Counted from the first letter of the stretch, positions 17,331-25,782 are shown. The stretch is DNA of 64,000 nucleotides from Nitrospira_D sp035465795 (GCF_049546785.1 NZ_JBMWAN010000003.1:248001-312000), one strand, 5' to 3'. Translations and numbers: made by a program. Notes: generated by a model not told the origin, from the letters alone.

Positions 17331-17381
17331 ACATCGCAGTCGCCGAACTTTCTGCGGCCTTGCTGGATGTGACTGCGATGA
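17331..17381. repeat. Probable partial copy of the conserved-core hairpin family 1
   Basis: CATCGCAGTC (17332-17341) pairs perfectly with GACTGCGATG (17371-17380). The loop contains CTGCGGCCTTGCTGGATG, which matches the core of the longer elements at 28736-28863 and 45944-46067. Confidence 0.5.
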
Positions 17382-17415
17382 GGCGTTATGAGTTCATCCA
17401 CGGGAGCGGCTCCGA

Positions 17416-17988
17416 ATGAGAAAAGTTCTTTCGCAACCCTACTTCGCCCGGCCGACCGTGCAGGTCGCTCGATCGTTGATCGGGAAGTATCTTGTCCGAT
17501 CGCTTGACGGGCATGAAATTGTCGGACGGATTATCGAAGTGGAAGCCTACGTGGGGGGCGAGGATAAAGCCTGCCATGCCTCGAAAGGAAGAACGCCCAG
17601 AACCGAGGTGATGTTCGGTCCGAGCGGCATCGCCTATGTGTACCTGATCTACGGCATGTACCATTGTTTGAATGTGGTAACCGAGCGGGAGGAGTTTCCC
17701 GCGGCGGTGCTGATTCGCGCGATTGAAGTTGAAGGGGAGTTGATCGATGGCCCCGGCCGTCTCTGTCGCGCGTTACAAATTGATCGCAGCCTGAACCGGC
17801 TCGACCTGACCATCCAGCAGTCGTTATGGTTTGAAGAGCGAGGCGGCCGCATCCCTGTCCATCAAGTGAAGGTATTCCCTCGAATCGGGGTGGACTATGC
17901 CGGGGAGTGGGCCAAGAAACCCTGGCGGTTTCGGCTCGATCTCCCTCCTTCAATCAACAAGCGAAGCAGGCGAAGCGAGCCATCGTGA
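17416..17988 (+). CDS. 3-methyladenine DNA glycosylase (AAG/MPG family)
   Basis: A 190-residue monofunctional DNA glycosylase of the AAG type. Visible signatures are LIGKYLVR, IIEVEAYVGGEDKACHAS (active-site Glu), RTEVMFGPSGIAYVYLIYGM and DGPGRLCRAL. It flips out and removes alkylated or deaminated purines, starting base excision repair in the cytoplasm. Length is normal for bacterial members. It is followed by a strong terminator and a convergent gene, so it ends its transcription unit. Confidence 0.93.
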   Translation: MRKVLSQPYFARPTVQVARSLIGKYLVRSLDGHEIVGRIIEVEAYVGGEDKACHASKGRTPRTEVMFGPSGIAYVYLIYGMYHCLNVVTEREEFPAAVLIRAIEVEGELIDGPGRLCRALQIDRSLNRLDLTIQQSLWFEERGGRIPVHQVKVFPRIGVDYAGEWAKKPWRFRLDLPPSINKRSRRSEPS

Positions 17989-18019
17989 TTGAGTGGGTTG
18001 AATCGTGCAAGTGGAACGA

Positions 18020-18056
18020 AAAAGGGGGACGCCGTGTGAAACGGCGTCCCCCTTTT
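18020..18056. terminator. Bidirectional intrinsic terminator
   Basis: AAAAGGGGGACGCCGT (18020-18035) pairs perfectly with ACGGCGTCCCCCTTTT (18041-18056). A and T tracts flank the GC stem on the two sides, so it can stop transcription from both the glycosylase gene and the convergent gene at 18077-18445. Confidence 0.92.
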
Positions 18057-18076
18057 CAATCGTAACGATCGGTCGA

Positions 18077-18445
18077 CTATTCGATCTTGCGATCGCCGGT
18101 GATCTTGGTCGCAGAGGTGACCGGCGGTGCAATCTGGATCTGCGGACCCTGCACCTTCGGGAGACGGCCTGCGCCGGCGCTCTCGACGATCCGGTCGTTG
18201 TCCGTCTTTTTGAGGTTCTGGTTGGTATGCTTGTCGCCGAAAGCGGCTGACTTCAACAACGTCGATTCCCCGCGGGCATCCGACTGGCCTGGATCATTGG
18301 CCGTTGGCTGGCCAGTGACCGGGCTTCCGCTGTTCTTCATCGGATAGCCTTCATGCTTGGGGAGCAGTGCCGGATTGGCCAAGGCCATCGACGACACGAA
18401 GAGCACACCGGACAACGTCGCAATAGTGCCGAGTACGAGTTTCAT
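18077..18445 (-). CDS. Exported small protein of unknown function
   Basis: A 122-residue protein with a clear signal peptide (MKLVLGTIATLSGVLFVSSMALA, cleaved near residue 23). The mature part is polar and low in hydrophobic residues, rich in Gly, Ser, Lys and Pro, and probably disordered. I recognise no domain. It has its own upstream gap of 212 bases and ends at the bidirectional terminator, so it is probably a single-gene unit. Confidence 0.65.
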   Translation of the reverse strand: MKLVLGTIATLSGVLFVSSMALANPALLPKHEGYPMKNSGSPVTGQPTANDPGQSDARGESTLLKSAAFGDKHTNQNLKKTDNDRIVESAGAGRLPKVQGPQIQIAPPVTSATKITGDRKIE

Positions 18446-18657
18446 ACCCTACTCCTTTGAATAATGGTGGCTGGAGAAATGCGTTTCAAAACGTTCGAAT
18501 TCTAAAGCCGAATCAAGTGGCCGCGATCATAGCGATGGGGGGGTACCCCTGTCAAGCACGAAAGCGGTCTATCGGTGCCTCTCCTCCAAAAACTCGGTAT
18601 CTATCTAAACCATGGACGCATCGCAATAAATTCGCACCGATGACCGGTGCAAACGTT

Positions 18658-20490
18658 CTAGCTTGCCGGACGGCGAGTCGGTCGTCGGCCGCGCCCGCGA
18701 TGGCGGAAGGCCGGCCCACGGCTCACACCAGGAAGCCGAATGGTTACCGTCGTTCCTTCGCCGGGGGCGCTGCCTATGGCAATCGATCCCCCATGCTCTT
18801 CAATGATTTTTTTGACTGTGGCTAACCCGAGACCGGTCCCGGATCGCTTAGTGGTAAAGAAAGGCTCGAAGACCTTGTCGACAATCTCGGCAGGGATCGG
18901 AGCGCCGTCGTTCTTAATCAGCGTCTGGACTTCAATCCCGCGGCCGGCCCGATGCTGGGTCACCTGAATGTGCAAATGGCCGCCCGGCGTCATGGCCTCG
19001 CCCGCGTTCTTGAAGATGCTAAGGAAGACCTGTTGGAGCTTGGCCTCATCGCCGCGGACCGGGGCAATCTGGGCGGCGTAATCTTTCGTGACCTGAATCC
19101 GGGTGACCTCCAGATCCGTGCCGACGACGACCAACGCGCTTTCCAGGACTTCCGGAATGCGGCAGAGGCGGCGATTCAGTTCCAGCGGTTTGGCAAAGTC
19201 GAGGATCTCGTTCAGAATGGCTTCCACGCGCATCAGATCGCGCATGGCGTTCTCGACGCGGGTCTGCGGGTCGAAATCGAGAATCCCTTCGCCGGTCACT
19301 TCTTCCAATTGCGAACGGATGGACGCGAGCGGCTCACGGATTTCCGTGGCCAGGAACGCGCTGAACTCTCCGATCGCGGCTTGCCGCTCCTGCTTGCGGA
19401 TAACCGGTTCCAATGCCGTCGGTGCGGCAGCGGGGGCGGTCTCATCACTGTCGGTTCCCGGAGCCGGGGCCGCTGCCGGCGCGACGACGGGCGGCGCCTG
19501 AAGCAGATCGGCCAATTTGAGAATAATCGGCTCCAGCGTGCGCGCATCCGTCACTTGATAGCGCGAGGACTCTTTGGAACCGAGCGTGAGTGTGCCGCCG
19601 ACCTGTCCGCGTACAAAGAAAGGGACGACGAGGGAAGACAGGAAGCGGTCTTTGTAGAGGTGCTTGTGGTCGAGGAACCGGCCCTGCGTTGAGGCCAGGT
19701 CGTGATCCACGCGCGGTTTGCGGTGTCGGACGGCCCAGCCGGAGGCCGAACTGTCGAGCGTCAGCCGCAAGCCCGCCCGCAGATCTTTCTTGTTGTCTTT
19801 CTGTTCGCCCTTTTGATCGCCGGCCAAGCCGAGGACTTCCACGCTGCCTGCCAGCGGATCGTACGAGGAGACCCATGCGCGATCAAAGGTTACGTACTGG
19901 CTCGCCTCTCCCAGGACGCTGACAATCTTATCCTGCAATTCCGGGGTCAAGTGCGAGGTTGGGGCGGCAAACAGTTCTGCGACGGGCGGGGCCGGCGGCA
20001 GCGGCTCGCGCGTCACATAGGGACGGCTGAGCACGACATTCAGATCGAAGAGCCCCTCCTGCTCCAGGGCTTTCGTGATGCTGTCCCCGGCCTGTTCCAG
20101 GAGCGTTTTTTCTTTTTTGGCGAAGGCGGCGCCTTCTTTCCGTCCGATCACCAAAAACCCGTAGGTCCGTTGGCGATGTCGCAACGGCATGCCCAGGAGC
20201 GATTTCGATCCCGGTGTGATCAGGCGGAGCCGCATCGTCCGTCCGTTGTCCTGGTCCTGGCTTGACGCTGCCGACGGCGCCGAGGCCTGGGTCGAAAGCG
20301 TCCGGAGAATCGCCTGCACATCGCGCGGAGTGAATCCGCGGGCGGCATGGCCGATGAGGGGCCCCTGCTCCTGATGGAAGATGGCGGCCAATGCCGCCTC
20401 CATTCCCAACTCGTTGAGGGCGGTATTCAGCGTCCGCTGCAAATGCGTTTCGGCGCTCGGTTTCGTGGATGTGGCTGGTGTAGTCATCAT
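18658..20490 (-). CDS. GAF-domain sensor histidine-kinase-like protein lacking the phosphoacceptor His
   Basis: A 610-residue soluble protein. Two GAF-like regions (about 20-145 and 185-335) are followed by a Pro/Ala linker, a DHp helix pair and an HATPase domain (N box FLSIFKNAGEAM, G boxes KRSGTGLGLATVKKI and GEGTTVTIRL). The DHp reads GEFSAFLATEIREPLASI: where kinases have AHEIRNPL this has A-T382-E-I-R-E-P-L, so the phosphorylated His is a Thr. The ATP-binding part looks intact. It may act as a partner, phosphatase or ATP-dependent switch rather than an autokinase. No response regulator is adjacent. No membrane segment is present. Confidence 0.85.
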   Translation of the reverse strand: MMTTPATSTKPSAETHLQRTLNTALNELGMEAALAAIFHQEQGPLIGHAARGFTPRDVQAILRTLSTQASAPSAASSQDQDNGRTMRLRLITPGSKSLLGMPLRHRQRTYGFLVIGRKEGAAFAKKEKTLLEQAGDSITKALEQEGLFDLNVVLSRPYVTREPLPPAPPVAELFAAPTSHLTPELQDKIVSVLGEASQYVTFDRAWVSSYDPLAGSVEVLGLAGDQKGEQKDNKKDLRAGLRLTLDSSASGWAVRHRKPRVDHDLASTQGRFLDHKHLYKDRFLSSLVVPFFVRGQVGGTLTLGSKESSRYQVTDARTLEPIILKLADLLQAPPVVAPAAAPAPGTDSDETAPAAAPTALEPVIRKQERQAAIGEFSAFLATEIREPLASIRSQLEEVTGEGILDFDPQTRVENAMRDLMRVEAILNEILDFAKPLELNRRLCRIPEVLESALVVVGTDLEVTRIQVTKDYAAQIAPVRGDEAKLQQVFLSIFKNAGEAMTPGGHLHIQVTQHRAGRGIEVQTLIKNDGAPIPAEIVDKVFEPFFTTKRSGTGLGLATVKKIIEEHGGSIAIGSAPGEGTTVTIRLPGVSRGPAFRHRGRGRRPTRRPAS

Positions 20491-20561
20491 GTGTGTGTTG
20501 GGATCAAGGGGCGCATTCTAGCAACGATAGTGAGGTGATGCAATGAAAAGGGACTCTTCTG

Positions 20562-21017
20562 TCACTCGGGGTTGATAATTTTGGGGCCACGGTGTTCCGC
20601 GATGTAGGGTTCGACGGGCGGTTGATCGCCCTTCCAGCGGTTGAGCAGGCTGCTGACGATGCTGATTACCAGCGCGCCCCCGACGGCGGGCCAGAACCCG
20701 GAGACGGTGAACCCTTTCACCAGATAGGCCGTCAGTTCGAGCAGGAGCGCGTTCAAGACCACCAGGAACAGTCCCAGGGAGAGCACGATCAGGGGCAGGG
20801 TCAGCACCAATAGGATCGGCCGCAGAATCAGATTCAGAATCGTCAACACCAGCACGGCGGCTACGCCGGCCGCCAGCGTCCCGGCTTCGATGCCCGGGAC
20901 AATGGTCACGGCGAGAAAAACTGCAATTCCTGTGATGATCGTGCGCGCGAGGACGGCCTGCAGCCCGCCGTGGAAGGGTGAAGCTTGCGCGAATCTTGAG
21001 ATGTGGACGGTCGGCAT
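20562..21017 (-). CDS. Phage-holin-4-2-like small integral membrane protein
   Basis: A 151-residue protein with four hydrophobic helices (residues about 23-45, 46-68, 69-92 and 105-128). The pattern AVLVLTILNLILRPILLVLTLP and GFWPAVGGALVISIVSSLLN is that of the widespread phage_holin_4_2 / DUF360 membrane family. Despite the name these are chromosomal proteins of unknown function, not lysis proteins. It begins 9 bases after the end of the gene at 21027-21365, suggesting one transcript that runs on towards the histidine-kinase-like gene. Confidence 0.8.
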   Translation of the reverse strand: MPTVHISRFAQASPFHGGLQAVLARTIITGIAVFLAVTIVPGIEAGTLAAGVAAVLVLTILNLILRPILLVLTLPLIVLSLGLFLVVLNALLLELTAYLVKGFTVSGFWPAVGGALVISIVSSLLNRWKGDQPPVEPYIAEHRGPKIINPE

Positions 21018-21026
21018 GGTTGTCCT

Positions 21027-21365
21027 CTATGGCGCGGCCGGGGCGTGCGGGGCGGATGCCGCCGCTTTCTTGGCGGAGGAGTAATTCACCTCCGTCGCCG
21101 TCAGCGTCTTCGCCTCTTTCGTGGCTTCAATGACGACGCGGTCGCCGATGACCGGCAGCTCTCGCGACGCCGGATTGCCTTTCTCTTTGAACCGGGTCTG
21201 TTTCGTCACCTTTACCGACACCATGGCGCCTTTCTGCGTCTTCACTTCGATGTGAGAGTCATCGATGGCGGTGACGGTGCCGAGCACATGCTGGCCGGAG
21301 CCGTGCGCCCAGGCGGGAGATGAGAACAACAGGAGTGCGAATGCCAGTAAGAGATGTCGGGCCAT
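21027..21365 (-). CDS. Exported small beta protein (DUF5666-like)
   Basis: A 112-residue protein with a signal peptide (cleaved after SSPAWA). The mature part, HVLGTVTAIDDSHIEVKTQK through KQTRF to IGDRVVIEATK, follows the pattern of small exported OB-like beta-barrels (DUF5666-like), in which repeated V-x-V-x strands end in a charged tail. Such proteins often sit beside copper and cytochrome genes, but their function is unknown. It follows the cytochrome c gene by 29 bases on the same strand. Confidence 0.65.
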   Translation of the reverse strand: MARHLLLAFALLLFSSPAWAHGSGQHVLGTVTAIDDSHIEVKTQKGAMVSVKVTKQTRFKEKGNPASRELPVIGDRVVIEATKEAKTLTATEVNYSSAKKAAASAPHAPAAP

Positions 21366-21394
21366 GATGAGGACGGGCTCCTTCTGAGACGAAA

Positions 21395-22015
21395 TTAGTG
21401 GTGATGTCCCGATTCCGCCGCCGGTGCCGCCGAATCGTCGCCTTGGAGGAATTTATCAAATGCGGCGGCTTCGTCCAATTCGTGTTGCGTTTTGGGATTC
21501 AGTGATTTCATCCGGTCCAATTCCTGGGGGGTGAGCTGGGGAAGGTGGCGGATGAAATGCACCAGTTTCCAGCTGTCGAAATCCTGTTCCGGGTCTCCCT
21601 CGCCCCAGGCCGGCATGGCCGTGAAGCGGATGCCGTGATGTATCACCCAGAAGAGTTCGCCGTCCGACATGTTCTGCGTGGCCCGCTCACGCAGGTCCGG
21701 GGCCTTCGGGTAGACGTTCTTGCCGATCGGCGTCCGGCCGCTCCCGTCGTTGGCATGGCAGGTGGCGCAATGGTCGGCAAAGTGTGCCAGCCCGTCCTGC
21801 AGGACCGCGGGCGTTACCGGGACAGGGTTGGCTTTATTGCGGTGCTCCAAAGGAATCGCCAGGTAGCGGACCTGCCTGGCCATGAACACTTCCAACGCAT
21901 GCGGTTCAGCCTTCGCGCTGAATCCGGTCGTAAACAACTGGTAGCCCAACCAGCCCAGGAGGGCCAGGCCGCCGAAAAAGACCAGGATCAGCAGGGTCAA
22001 TAATTTGGTGCGCAT
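21395..22015 (-). CDS. Membrane-anchored class I cytochrome c
   Basis: A 206-residue protein with one N-terminal membrane helix (LLTLLILVFFGGLALLGWLG) and a periplasmic cytochrome c domain. The heme site is CATCH within HFADHCATCHANDGSG, and the probable distal Met is in FTAMPAWGE. The C-terminus is charged and ends GHHH. It would carry electrons at the periplasmic face of the inner membrane. Partners are not in the window. It may be cotranscribed with the two small genes that follow it. Confidence 0.88.
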   Translation of the reverse strand: MRTKLLTLLILVFFGGLALLGWLGYQLFTTGFSAKAEPHALEVFMARQVRYLAIPLEHRNKANPVPVTPAVLQDGLAHFADHCATCHANDGSGRTPIGKNVYPKAPDLRERATQNMSDGELFWVIHHGIRFTAMPAWGEGDPEQDFDSWKLVHFIRHLPQLTPQELDRMKSLNPKTQHELDEAAAFDKFLQGDDSAAPAAESGHHH

Positions 22016-22079
22016 AACGGTGCCTGCCGTTCACTATACAAAGTCTGTCGCGTCATTGCTACAGCCGTGGAGGGGCGGC

Positions 22080-22895
22080 TTAGGAGCCTGATGCGGGAAG
22101 AGGGACCAGGCGAACGAGCCGGAGAGCCAGCAGCGCCGTCACCGGAACGTACATCAAGAGGCCGGTCATGCCGAGGAGATCTTCCCCGATCCAGAACGTG
22201 ACTCCGAGATTGAACGCCAAGACGCCATAATACAGTCCCACACCCAGCAACACGCGAGGCGTCACGGCGAAATCGTCCGGCCGGATGAGGGCGGACAGCC
22301 GGCGCTCAATCGGAAAATAGATTGCGAGGGCAATCAGCCCGACGATAGCCCAGCCGACATAGTTGGCGAGGGGGACGCCGAAGTGTGTGCCGGGATCGGG
22401 ATAGTAATAGATCTTGCCCAGGAACCAGCGGTCGCCGCGCAGTGCCACCGGATCGATCACCATATCGATGAAGGCAAAGAAGAGCGCTGTCAGGAAGAGA
22501 ACGGGCCGGCCTGTCCTTGCCTCTTGATCGAATCGCAGCGGCAGCAGCCAGGAAGGACTGTCGGCGCTTTCGGCTTGCGGGAGCAGGAAGCCGAGGGCCA
22601 GGCAGTAGGCCGCATAGAGCAGGAAACTGAACGAAATCGAATCCATGAAGGGGATATTGGAGAAATACAGCTCCTGGCCGACGGTCGAGCCGTTGTAGTG
22701 GTACCAGCCGAAGGGGATACCGTTGCGCGTTGAGGAGTATTCGCAGACAAAGGCGGTAGCCCAGCTTATCAGCCAGAAGCGCCAGGTGCGGGGCCAACCG
22801 ATCAGCTGAATCGCCGCAAACAGAAAGGCAGCCAGAAAGACGAAGACGTAGGGGCGGAAGAGGATGGTTTTGAGGAAGAGGGTAAGAATGTCCAT
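22080..22895 (-). CDS. Carotenoid biosynthesis protein, CruF/DUF422-like
   Basis: A 271-residue integral membrane protein with about seven helices. The pattern EYSSTRNGIPFGWYHY, SISFSFLLYAAYCLALGF, DMVIDPVALRGDRWF and YYYPDPGTHFGVPLANYVGW is typical of the DUF422 family, which includes the carotenoid 1,2-hydratase CruF. The Asp residues in the FIDMVIDP motif are probably catalytic. Start 22895 is preferred because the upstream frame is repeat sequence. With ispA and hpnA upstream on the same strand it forms an isoprenoid group. Confidence 0.8.
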   Translation of the reverse strand: MDILTLFLKTILFRPYVFVFLAAFLFAAIQLIGWPRTWRFWLISWATAFVCEYSSTRNGIPFGWYHYNGSTVGQELYFSNIPFMDSISFSFLLYAAYCLALGFLLPQAESADSPSWLLPLRFDQEARTGRPVLFLTALFFAFIDMVIDPVALRGDRWFLGKIYYYPDPGTHFGVPLANYVGWAIVGLIALAIYFPIERRLSALIRPDDFAVTPRVLLGVGLYYGVLAFNLGVTFWIGEDLLGMTGLLMYVPVTALLALRLVRLVPLPASGS

Positions 22896-22901
22896 CAGAA
22901 A

Positions 22902-23026
22902 GGTGATGAGTGATGGGTGATGGGTGATGGGCAAGAAGGGAGGCCGCAATGAGCAAAGCCCAGCCATGATTTCCTGGACGGGCCTTTCCTAGACTGATCA
23001 CGCATCACGCGTCACCCATCACAGCC
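22902..23026. repeat. Large imperfect hairpin of GTGATG / CATCAC words
   Basis: The left arm (22902-22932) is GTGATGAGTGATGGGTGATG and continuation. The right arm (22995-23026) reads TGATCACGCATCACGCGTCA and continuation, its imperfect complement. The loop is about 60 bases. The left arm lies just before the start of the CruF-like gene and the right arm just after the hpnA stop. Confidence 0.65.
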
Positions 23027-23027
23027 T

Positions 23028-24011
23028 TTACGCATAGCCATGATCCCGGAACCAGCGCACGGCTTTCTCCAGCGCCACTTCCGGCGGTGTTTGCGGGATG
23101 CCGAGCTCACGGATCGCTTTGCTGCAGTCGTAGTGCATTTTGTATTTGGCCATCTTCACGCCTTCCAGCGGAATGCGCGGAGGAATGCCGGTGACATAGG
23201 AGAAGGCCAGGTTCAGATAAGCGAGGGGCAGCACGAGTCCGCGGGGCAGCTTGATCGAGGGCGCTTTGAGGCCGGTCAGCCGGCTCAGGATCTCGAACAC
23301 TTCGCGCAGCATCAGATTCTTGGCGCCGAGGATATAGCGTTCGCCGGTCCGGCCCTTCTCCATGGCGAGGAGATGGCCGGCGGCCACATCGTCCACATCG
23401 ACGATGTTCATGCCGGTTTCGATATAGGCCGGCATCCGGCCTTTCATGAAATCGACGATCACCTGGCCGGTCGGCGTCGGTTTCACGTCGCCTTCGCCGA
23501 CGGGCGCGCTCGGGTTTACGATGACCACCGGGAGCCCCGCGTGCGCCAGTTTCAGCACTTCCTGCTCGGCCAGATACTTCGACCGTTTATAATGACCGGC
23601 CATCTGTTCCAGTGAGACGGGGGTCTCTTCCGTGCCCAGTCCGCCGTCCGGCGGCAGTCCGATGGCGCCGATGGTGCTGCAGTAGACGATCCGCTCCGTG
23701 CCCACGTCCCGCGCGGCCTCCATGATGTTTCTCGTTCCGGTCACGTTGACGTCATAGAAAATCGCCGGGTTGCGGGCCCACAGGGCGTAGTGTGCGGCGA
23801 CGTGGTAGAGCTGTTGGCAGCCGGTCAGGGCTTTGCGTAGCGAGTCTTTGTCGCGCAGGTCGCCGTAGGCACCGTCAATTTTCAATTGTTGGAGGTTGCT
23901 GAAGTCGCTCTCGCGGCGGGCGAGGACACGGACCTCGACCCCGGCCTTGAGCAGCGCGCGGACCACCGCGGCTCCGACAAATCCGGTTGCGCCTGTCACG
24001 AGAGCTTTCAT
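23028..24011 (-). CDS. hpnA: Hopanoid-associated sugar epimerase
   Basis: A 327-residue short-chain dehydrogenase of the extended type. The NAD(P) site is TGATGFVGAAV, the catalytic triad Ser/Tyr/Lys is in STIGAIG and HYKRSKYLAE, and AYLNLAFSYVTGIPPRIPLEG is typical of the HpnA group. HpnA genes accompany hopanoid synthesis and probably act on the sugar-derived side chain. It lies between ispA and the CruF-like gene on one strand, which supports an isoprenoid or hopanoid role. Squalene-hopene cyclase is not in the window. Confidence 0.88.
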   Translation of the reverse strand: MKALVTGATGFVGAAVVRALLKAGVEVRVLARRESDFSNLQQLKIDGAYGDLRDKDSLRKALTGCQQLYHVAAHYALWARNPAIFYDVNVTGTRNIMEAARDVGTERIVYCSTIGAIGLPPDGGLGTEETPVSLEQMAGHYKRSKYLAEQEVLKLAHAGLPVVIVNPSAPVGEGDVKPTPTGQVIVDFMKGRMPAYIETGMNIVDVDDVAAGHLLAMEKGRTGERYILGAKNLMLREVFEILSRLTGLKAPSIKLPRGLVLPLAYLNLAFSYVTGIPPRIPLEGVKMAKYKMHYDCSKAIRELGIPQTPPEVALEKAVRWFRDHGYA

Positions 24012-24013
24012 GG

Positions 24014-24110
24014 TGAAGCCGTGAAGCGCGAAGTGTGAAACGTGAATCGTAGGAGTTGATTGTCGGGATGAGCGATCATGCGCTTCACGAGAGACGTTTC
24101 ACGAACGACG
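24014..24110. repeat. Word-like intergenic hairpin element (GTGAAACGTGAA type)
   Basis: The spacer between ispA and hpnA is composed of GTGAAGCGCGAAGTGTGAAA on the left and GCGCTTCACGAGAGACGTTT on the right, imperfect complements. It resembles the other word-like spacers of the window but uses GTGAA words. Confidence 0.5.
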
Positions 24111-24111
24111 G

Positions 24112-25002
24112 TCAATTCTTCCGTGATGTAATATACCGGGCGATTTCGCGCAGCGGATCGGCCGAAGGGCCGAACGACGACAGCCGATGGATCGCGCGAT
24201 CGACGCAGTCATCGGCCAACTTCTTGGCACCGTCGACGCCGTAGAAGGTGGGATAGGTCTTCTTCCCGCGTTCGGCGTCGGTGTTGGGATTCTTGCCGAG
24301 TTCCTCGCGTGTGCCGGTCACATTCAGAACATCGTCGGCGATTTGAAAGGCCAGGCCGATGTCTTCGGCATAGCCGGTCAACTCGTCCAGTTGCCGGTCG
24401 GTCGCGCCTGCGGCAATTGCTCCCATGCGGACGGCGGCGCGCATCAGCATGCCGGTCTTGTGTTTGTGAATGTTCTGGAGCGTCGGCAGGTCGATATCCT
24501 TGTTTTCAGCCTGAATGTCGAACACCTGGCCGCCCACCATCCCCATGTTGCCTGAGCCGTAGGCGAGTTCTTGAATCAACCGCACTTGCCGGGCCGGATC
24601 GCAGCCCTTCATGAGGTCGGGGCGGCTGCACAGATCGAAGGCCATGGTCAGCAGCGCGTCGCCGGCCAGGATGGCCATCGCTTCGCCATAGACTTTGTGG
24701 TTCGTCGGCTTTCCCCGACGGAAATCGTCATTGTCCATCGACGGCAGGTCGTCGTGGATCAGCGAATAGGTATGGATGAATTCCAGCGAGCAGGCGACGG
24801 CCATCAAGCCGGGCGGGGTCGTGCCGAGCGCCTCCGCCGCAGCAATCGTCAGAATCGGCCGTACCCGCTTCCCGCCCGCCATCAGGCTGTACCGCATGCT
24901 TTCATGGAGCGTCGTGGGCGGAGTCGCAGCCGGTGGGCTGACGCTGTCCAGAAACCGATCGACTGCAATCCGTTTTTCCTCGAGATATGCCTTGATGTTC
25001 AT
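24112..25002 (-). CDS. ispA: Farnesyl diphosphate synthase / short-chain prenyltransferase
   Basis: A 296-residue trans-prenyltransferase. The first aspartate-rich motif is DDLPSMDND and the second is in FQIADDVLN. GGKRVRP, KVYGEA and KTGMLMRAA are further family motifs. It condenses IPP with DMAPP and GPP to farnesyl diphosphate (possibly also GGPP), feeding hopanoids, carotenoids and quinones. The start at 25002 (MNIKAYLEEKR) gives normal length; the upstream frame lacks conservation. It heads the minus-strand isoprenoid group ispA-hpnA-cruF-like. Confidence 0.93.
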   Translation of the reverse strand: MNIKAYLEEKRIAVDRFLDSVSPPAATPPTTLHESMRYSLMAGGKRVRPILTIAAAEALGTTPPGLMAVACSLEFIHTYSLIHDDLPSMDNDDFRRGKPTNHKVYGEAMAILAGDALLTMAFDLCSRPDLMKGCDPARQVRLIQELAYGSGNMGMVGGQVFDIQAENKDIDLPTLQNIHKHKTGMLMRAAVRMGAIAAGATDRQLDELTGYAEDIGLAFQIADDVLNVTGTREELGKNPNTDAERGKKTYPTFYGVDGAKKLADDCVDRAIHRLSSFGPSADPLREIARYITSRKN

Positions 25003-25127
25003 GAGCGTGAAGATGGAGTTTGTGATGTCCGGCAATGAGAATCGGGTGGGGAGAGTAACAAACAGCCTGGGGGCTGTCAAACCGCGCCCCTTGCCTCCTG
25101 CCTCCTGCCTTCGCTATACTCCGCCGC

Positions 25128-25418
25128 ATGAGTATTAGAAAAGCTGGCGGGGATTGGGAGCCGATGCTGCTGGGGATCGAACCACGGCAGTGCAAGGTCT
25201 GTCAGGAGGGGCTGTACCGGGACAAGACCTTTTTGAGCGGCGGCTGGTCCCGCTGTACCGTTTGCGACGAGTTCGTGCACTATACCTGTCTCGCCAGCGG
25301 CAAGGTCTCGTTTCTGAAGGCGCGTCCCCGTGTGTGCAAGACCTGCCGCGCCGCCCAAGAGGGCATCCCCTCTCCTTCGCCCTTGAAGGACGAGACTCCG
25401 GTTGCCGTCGGGTCGTGA
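25128..25418 (+). CDS. Small Cys-rich protein with PHD/RING-like zinc finger
   Basis: A 96-residue protein of unknown function. Its spacing C-x2-C ... C-x2-C-x4-H-x2-C ... C-x2-C (CKVCQEG, CTVCDEFVHYTC, CKTC) is a cross-brace zinc-finger pattern resembling PHD/RING fingers. Seven Cys and one His would hold two zinc ions. The tail after residue 78 is disordered. The next gene overlaps its stop by 4 bases. Such folds in bacteria are uncommon and no function is implied. Confidence 0.65.
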   Translation: MSIRKAGGDWEPMLLGIEPRQCKVCQEGLYRDKTFLSGGWSRCTVCDEFVHYTCLASGKVSFLKARPRVCKTCRAAQEGIPSPSPLKDETPVAVGS

Positions 25419-25750
25419 CGCCCCTTTCCCAATCGCATCCCGCTCCGTCCCGTTCCCGGTGGCATCATCTGTTTTCCGACGCGGTTCGCTGGGTCCTGGC
25501 TCCTCTCATCCTCGTGTTCAGCGGATTCTTTACGGCGAATTTTGTGATCAGCGTTCAATACACCTGGCCGCGGACGAGCCGGGTCCTGGCGCTCACGCTG
25601 ACGGTGCTCATCCTCTCGTACGAATTTGTCTATAAGGAACAGCTCGCGCGGGGCATCGCGCCTGAGCGCGCCCGCACGGTGGTTCTCTATGCCTGTGTCG
25701 TGCCCTATCTGATCGGCTGGTTGTTGATGCTGGCTCTGTGGAAACTGTAA
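25415..25750 (+). CDS. Small integral membrane protein
   Basis: A 111-residue protein starting at a GTG that overlaps the stop of the zinc-finger gene (GTGA). It has three hydrophobic helices: VLAPLILVFSGFFTANFVIS, VLALTLTVLILSYEF and TVVLYACVVPYLIGWLLMLA. No domain recognised. The overlap shows translational coupling, so the membrane protein and the zinc-finger protein may work together. The same frame is open further upstream but only as a shadow of the finger gene. Confidence 0.65.
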   Translation: MTPLSQSHPAPSRSRWHHLFSDAVRWVLAPLILVFSGFFTANFVISVQYTWPRTSRVLALTLTVLILSYEFVYKEQLARGIAPERARTVVLYACVVPYLIGWLLMLALWKL

Positions 25751-25782
25751 CGGTCCGCCCTCCCTTCGTGTGAGGCCTCCCC

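Noticed and set aside
20562..21017. Phage lysis gene because of the holin family name
   Set aside because: The family is widespread on chromosomes and no phage gene is near.
22902..22932. Tandem GTGATGG words as a CRISPR or microsatellite
   Set aside because: There are no spacers or constant repeats, and the words are complemented by the right arm at 22995-23026, so it is a hairpin.
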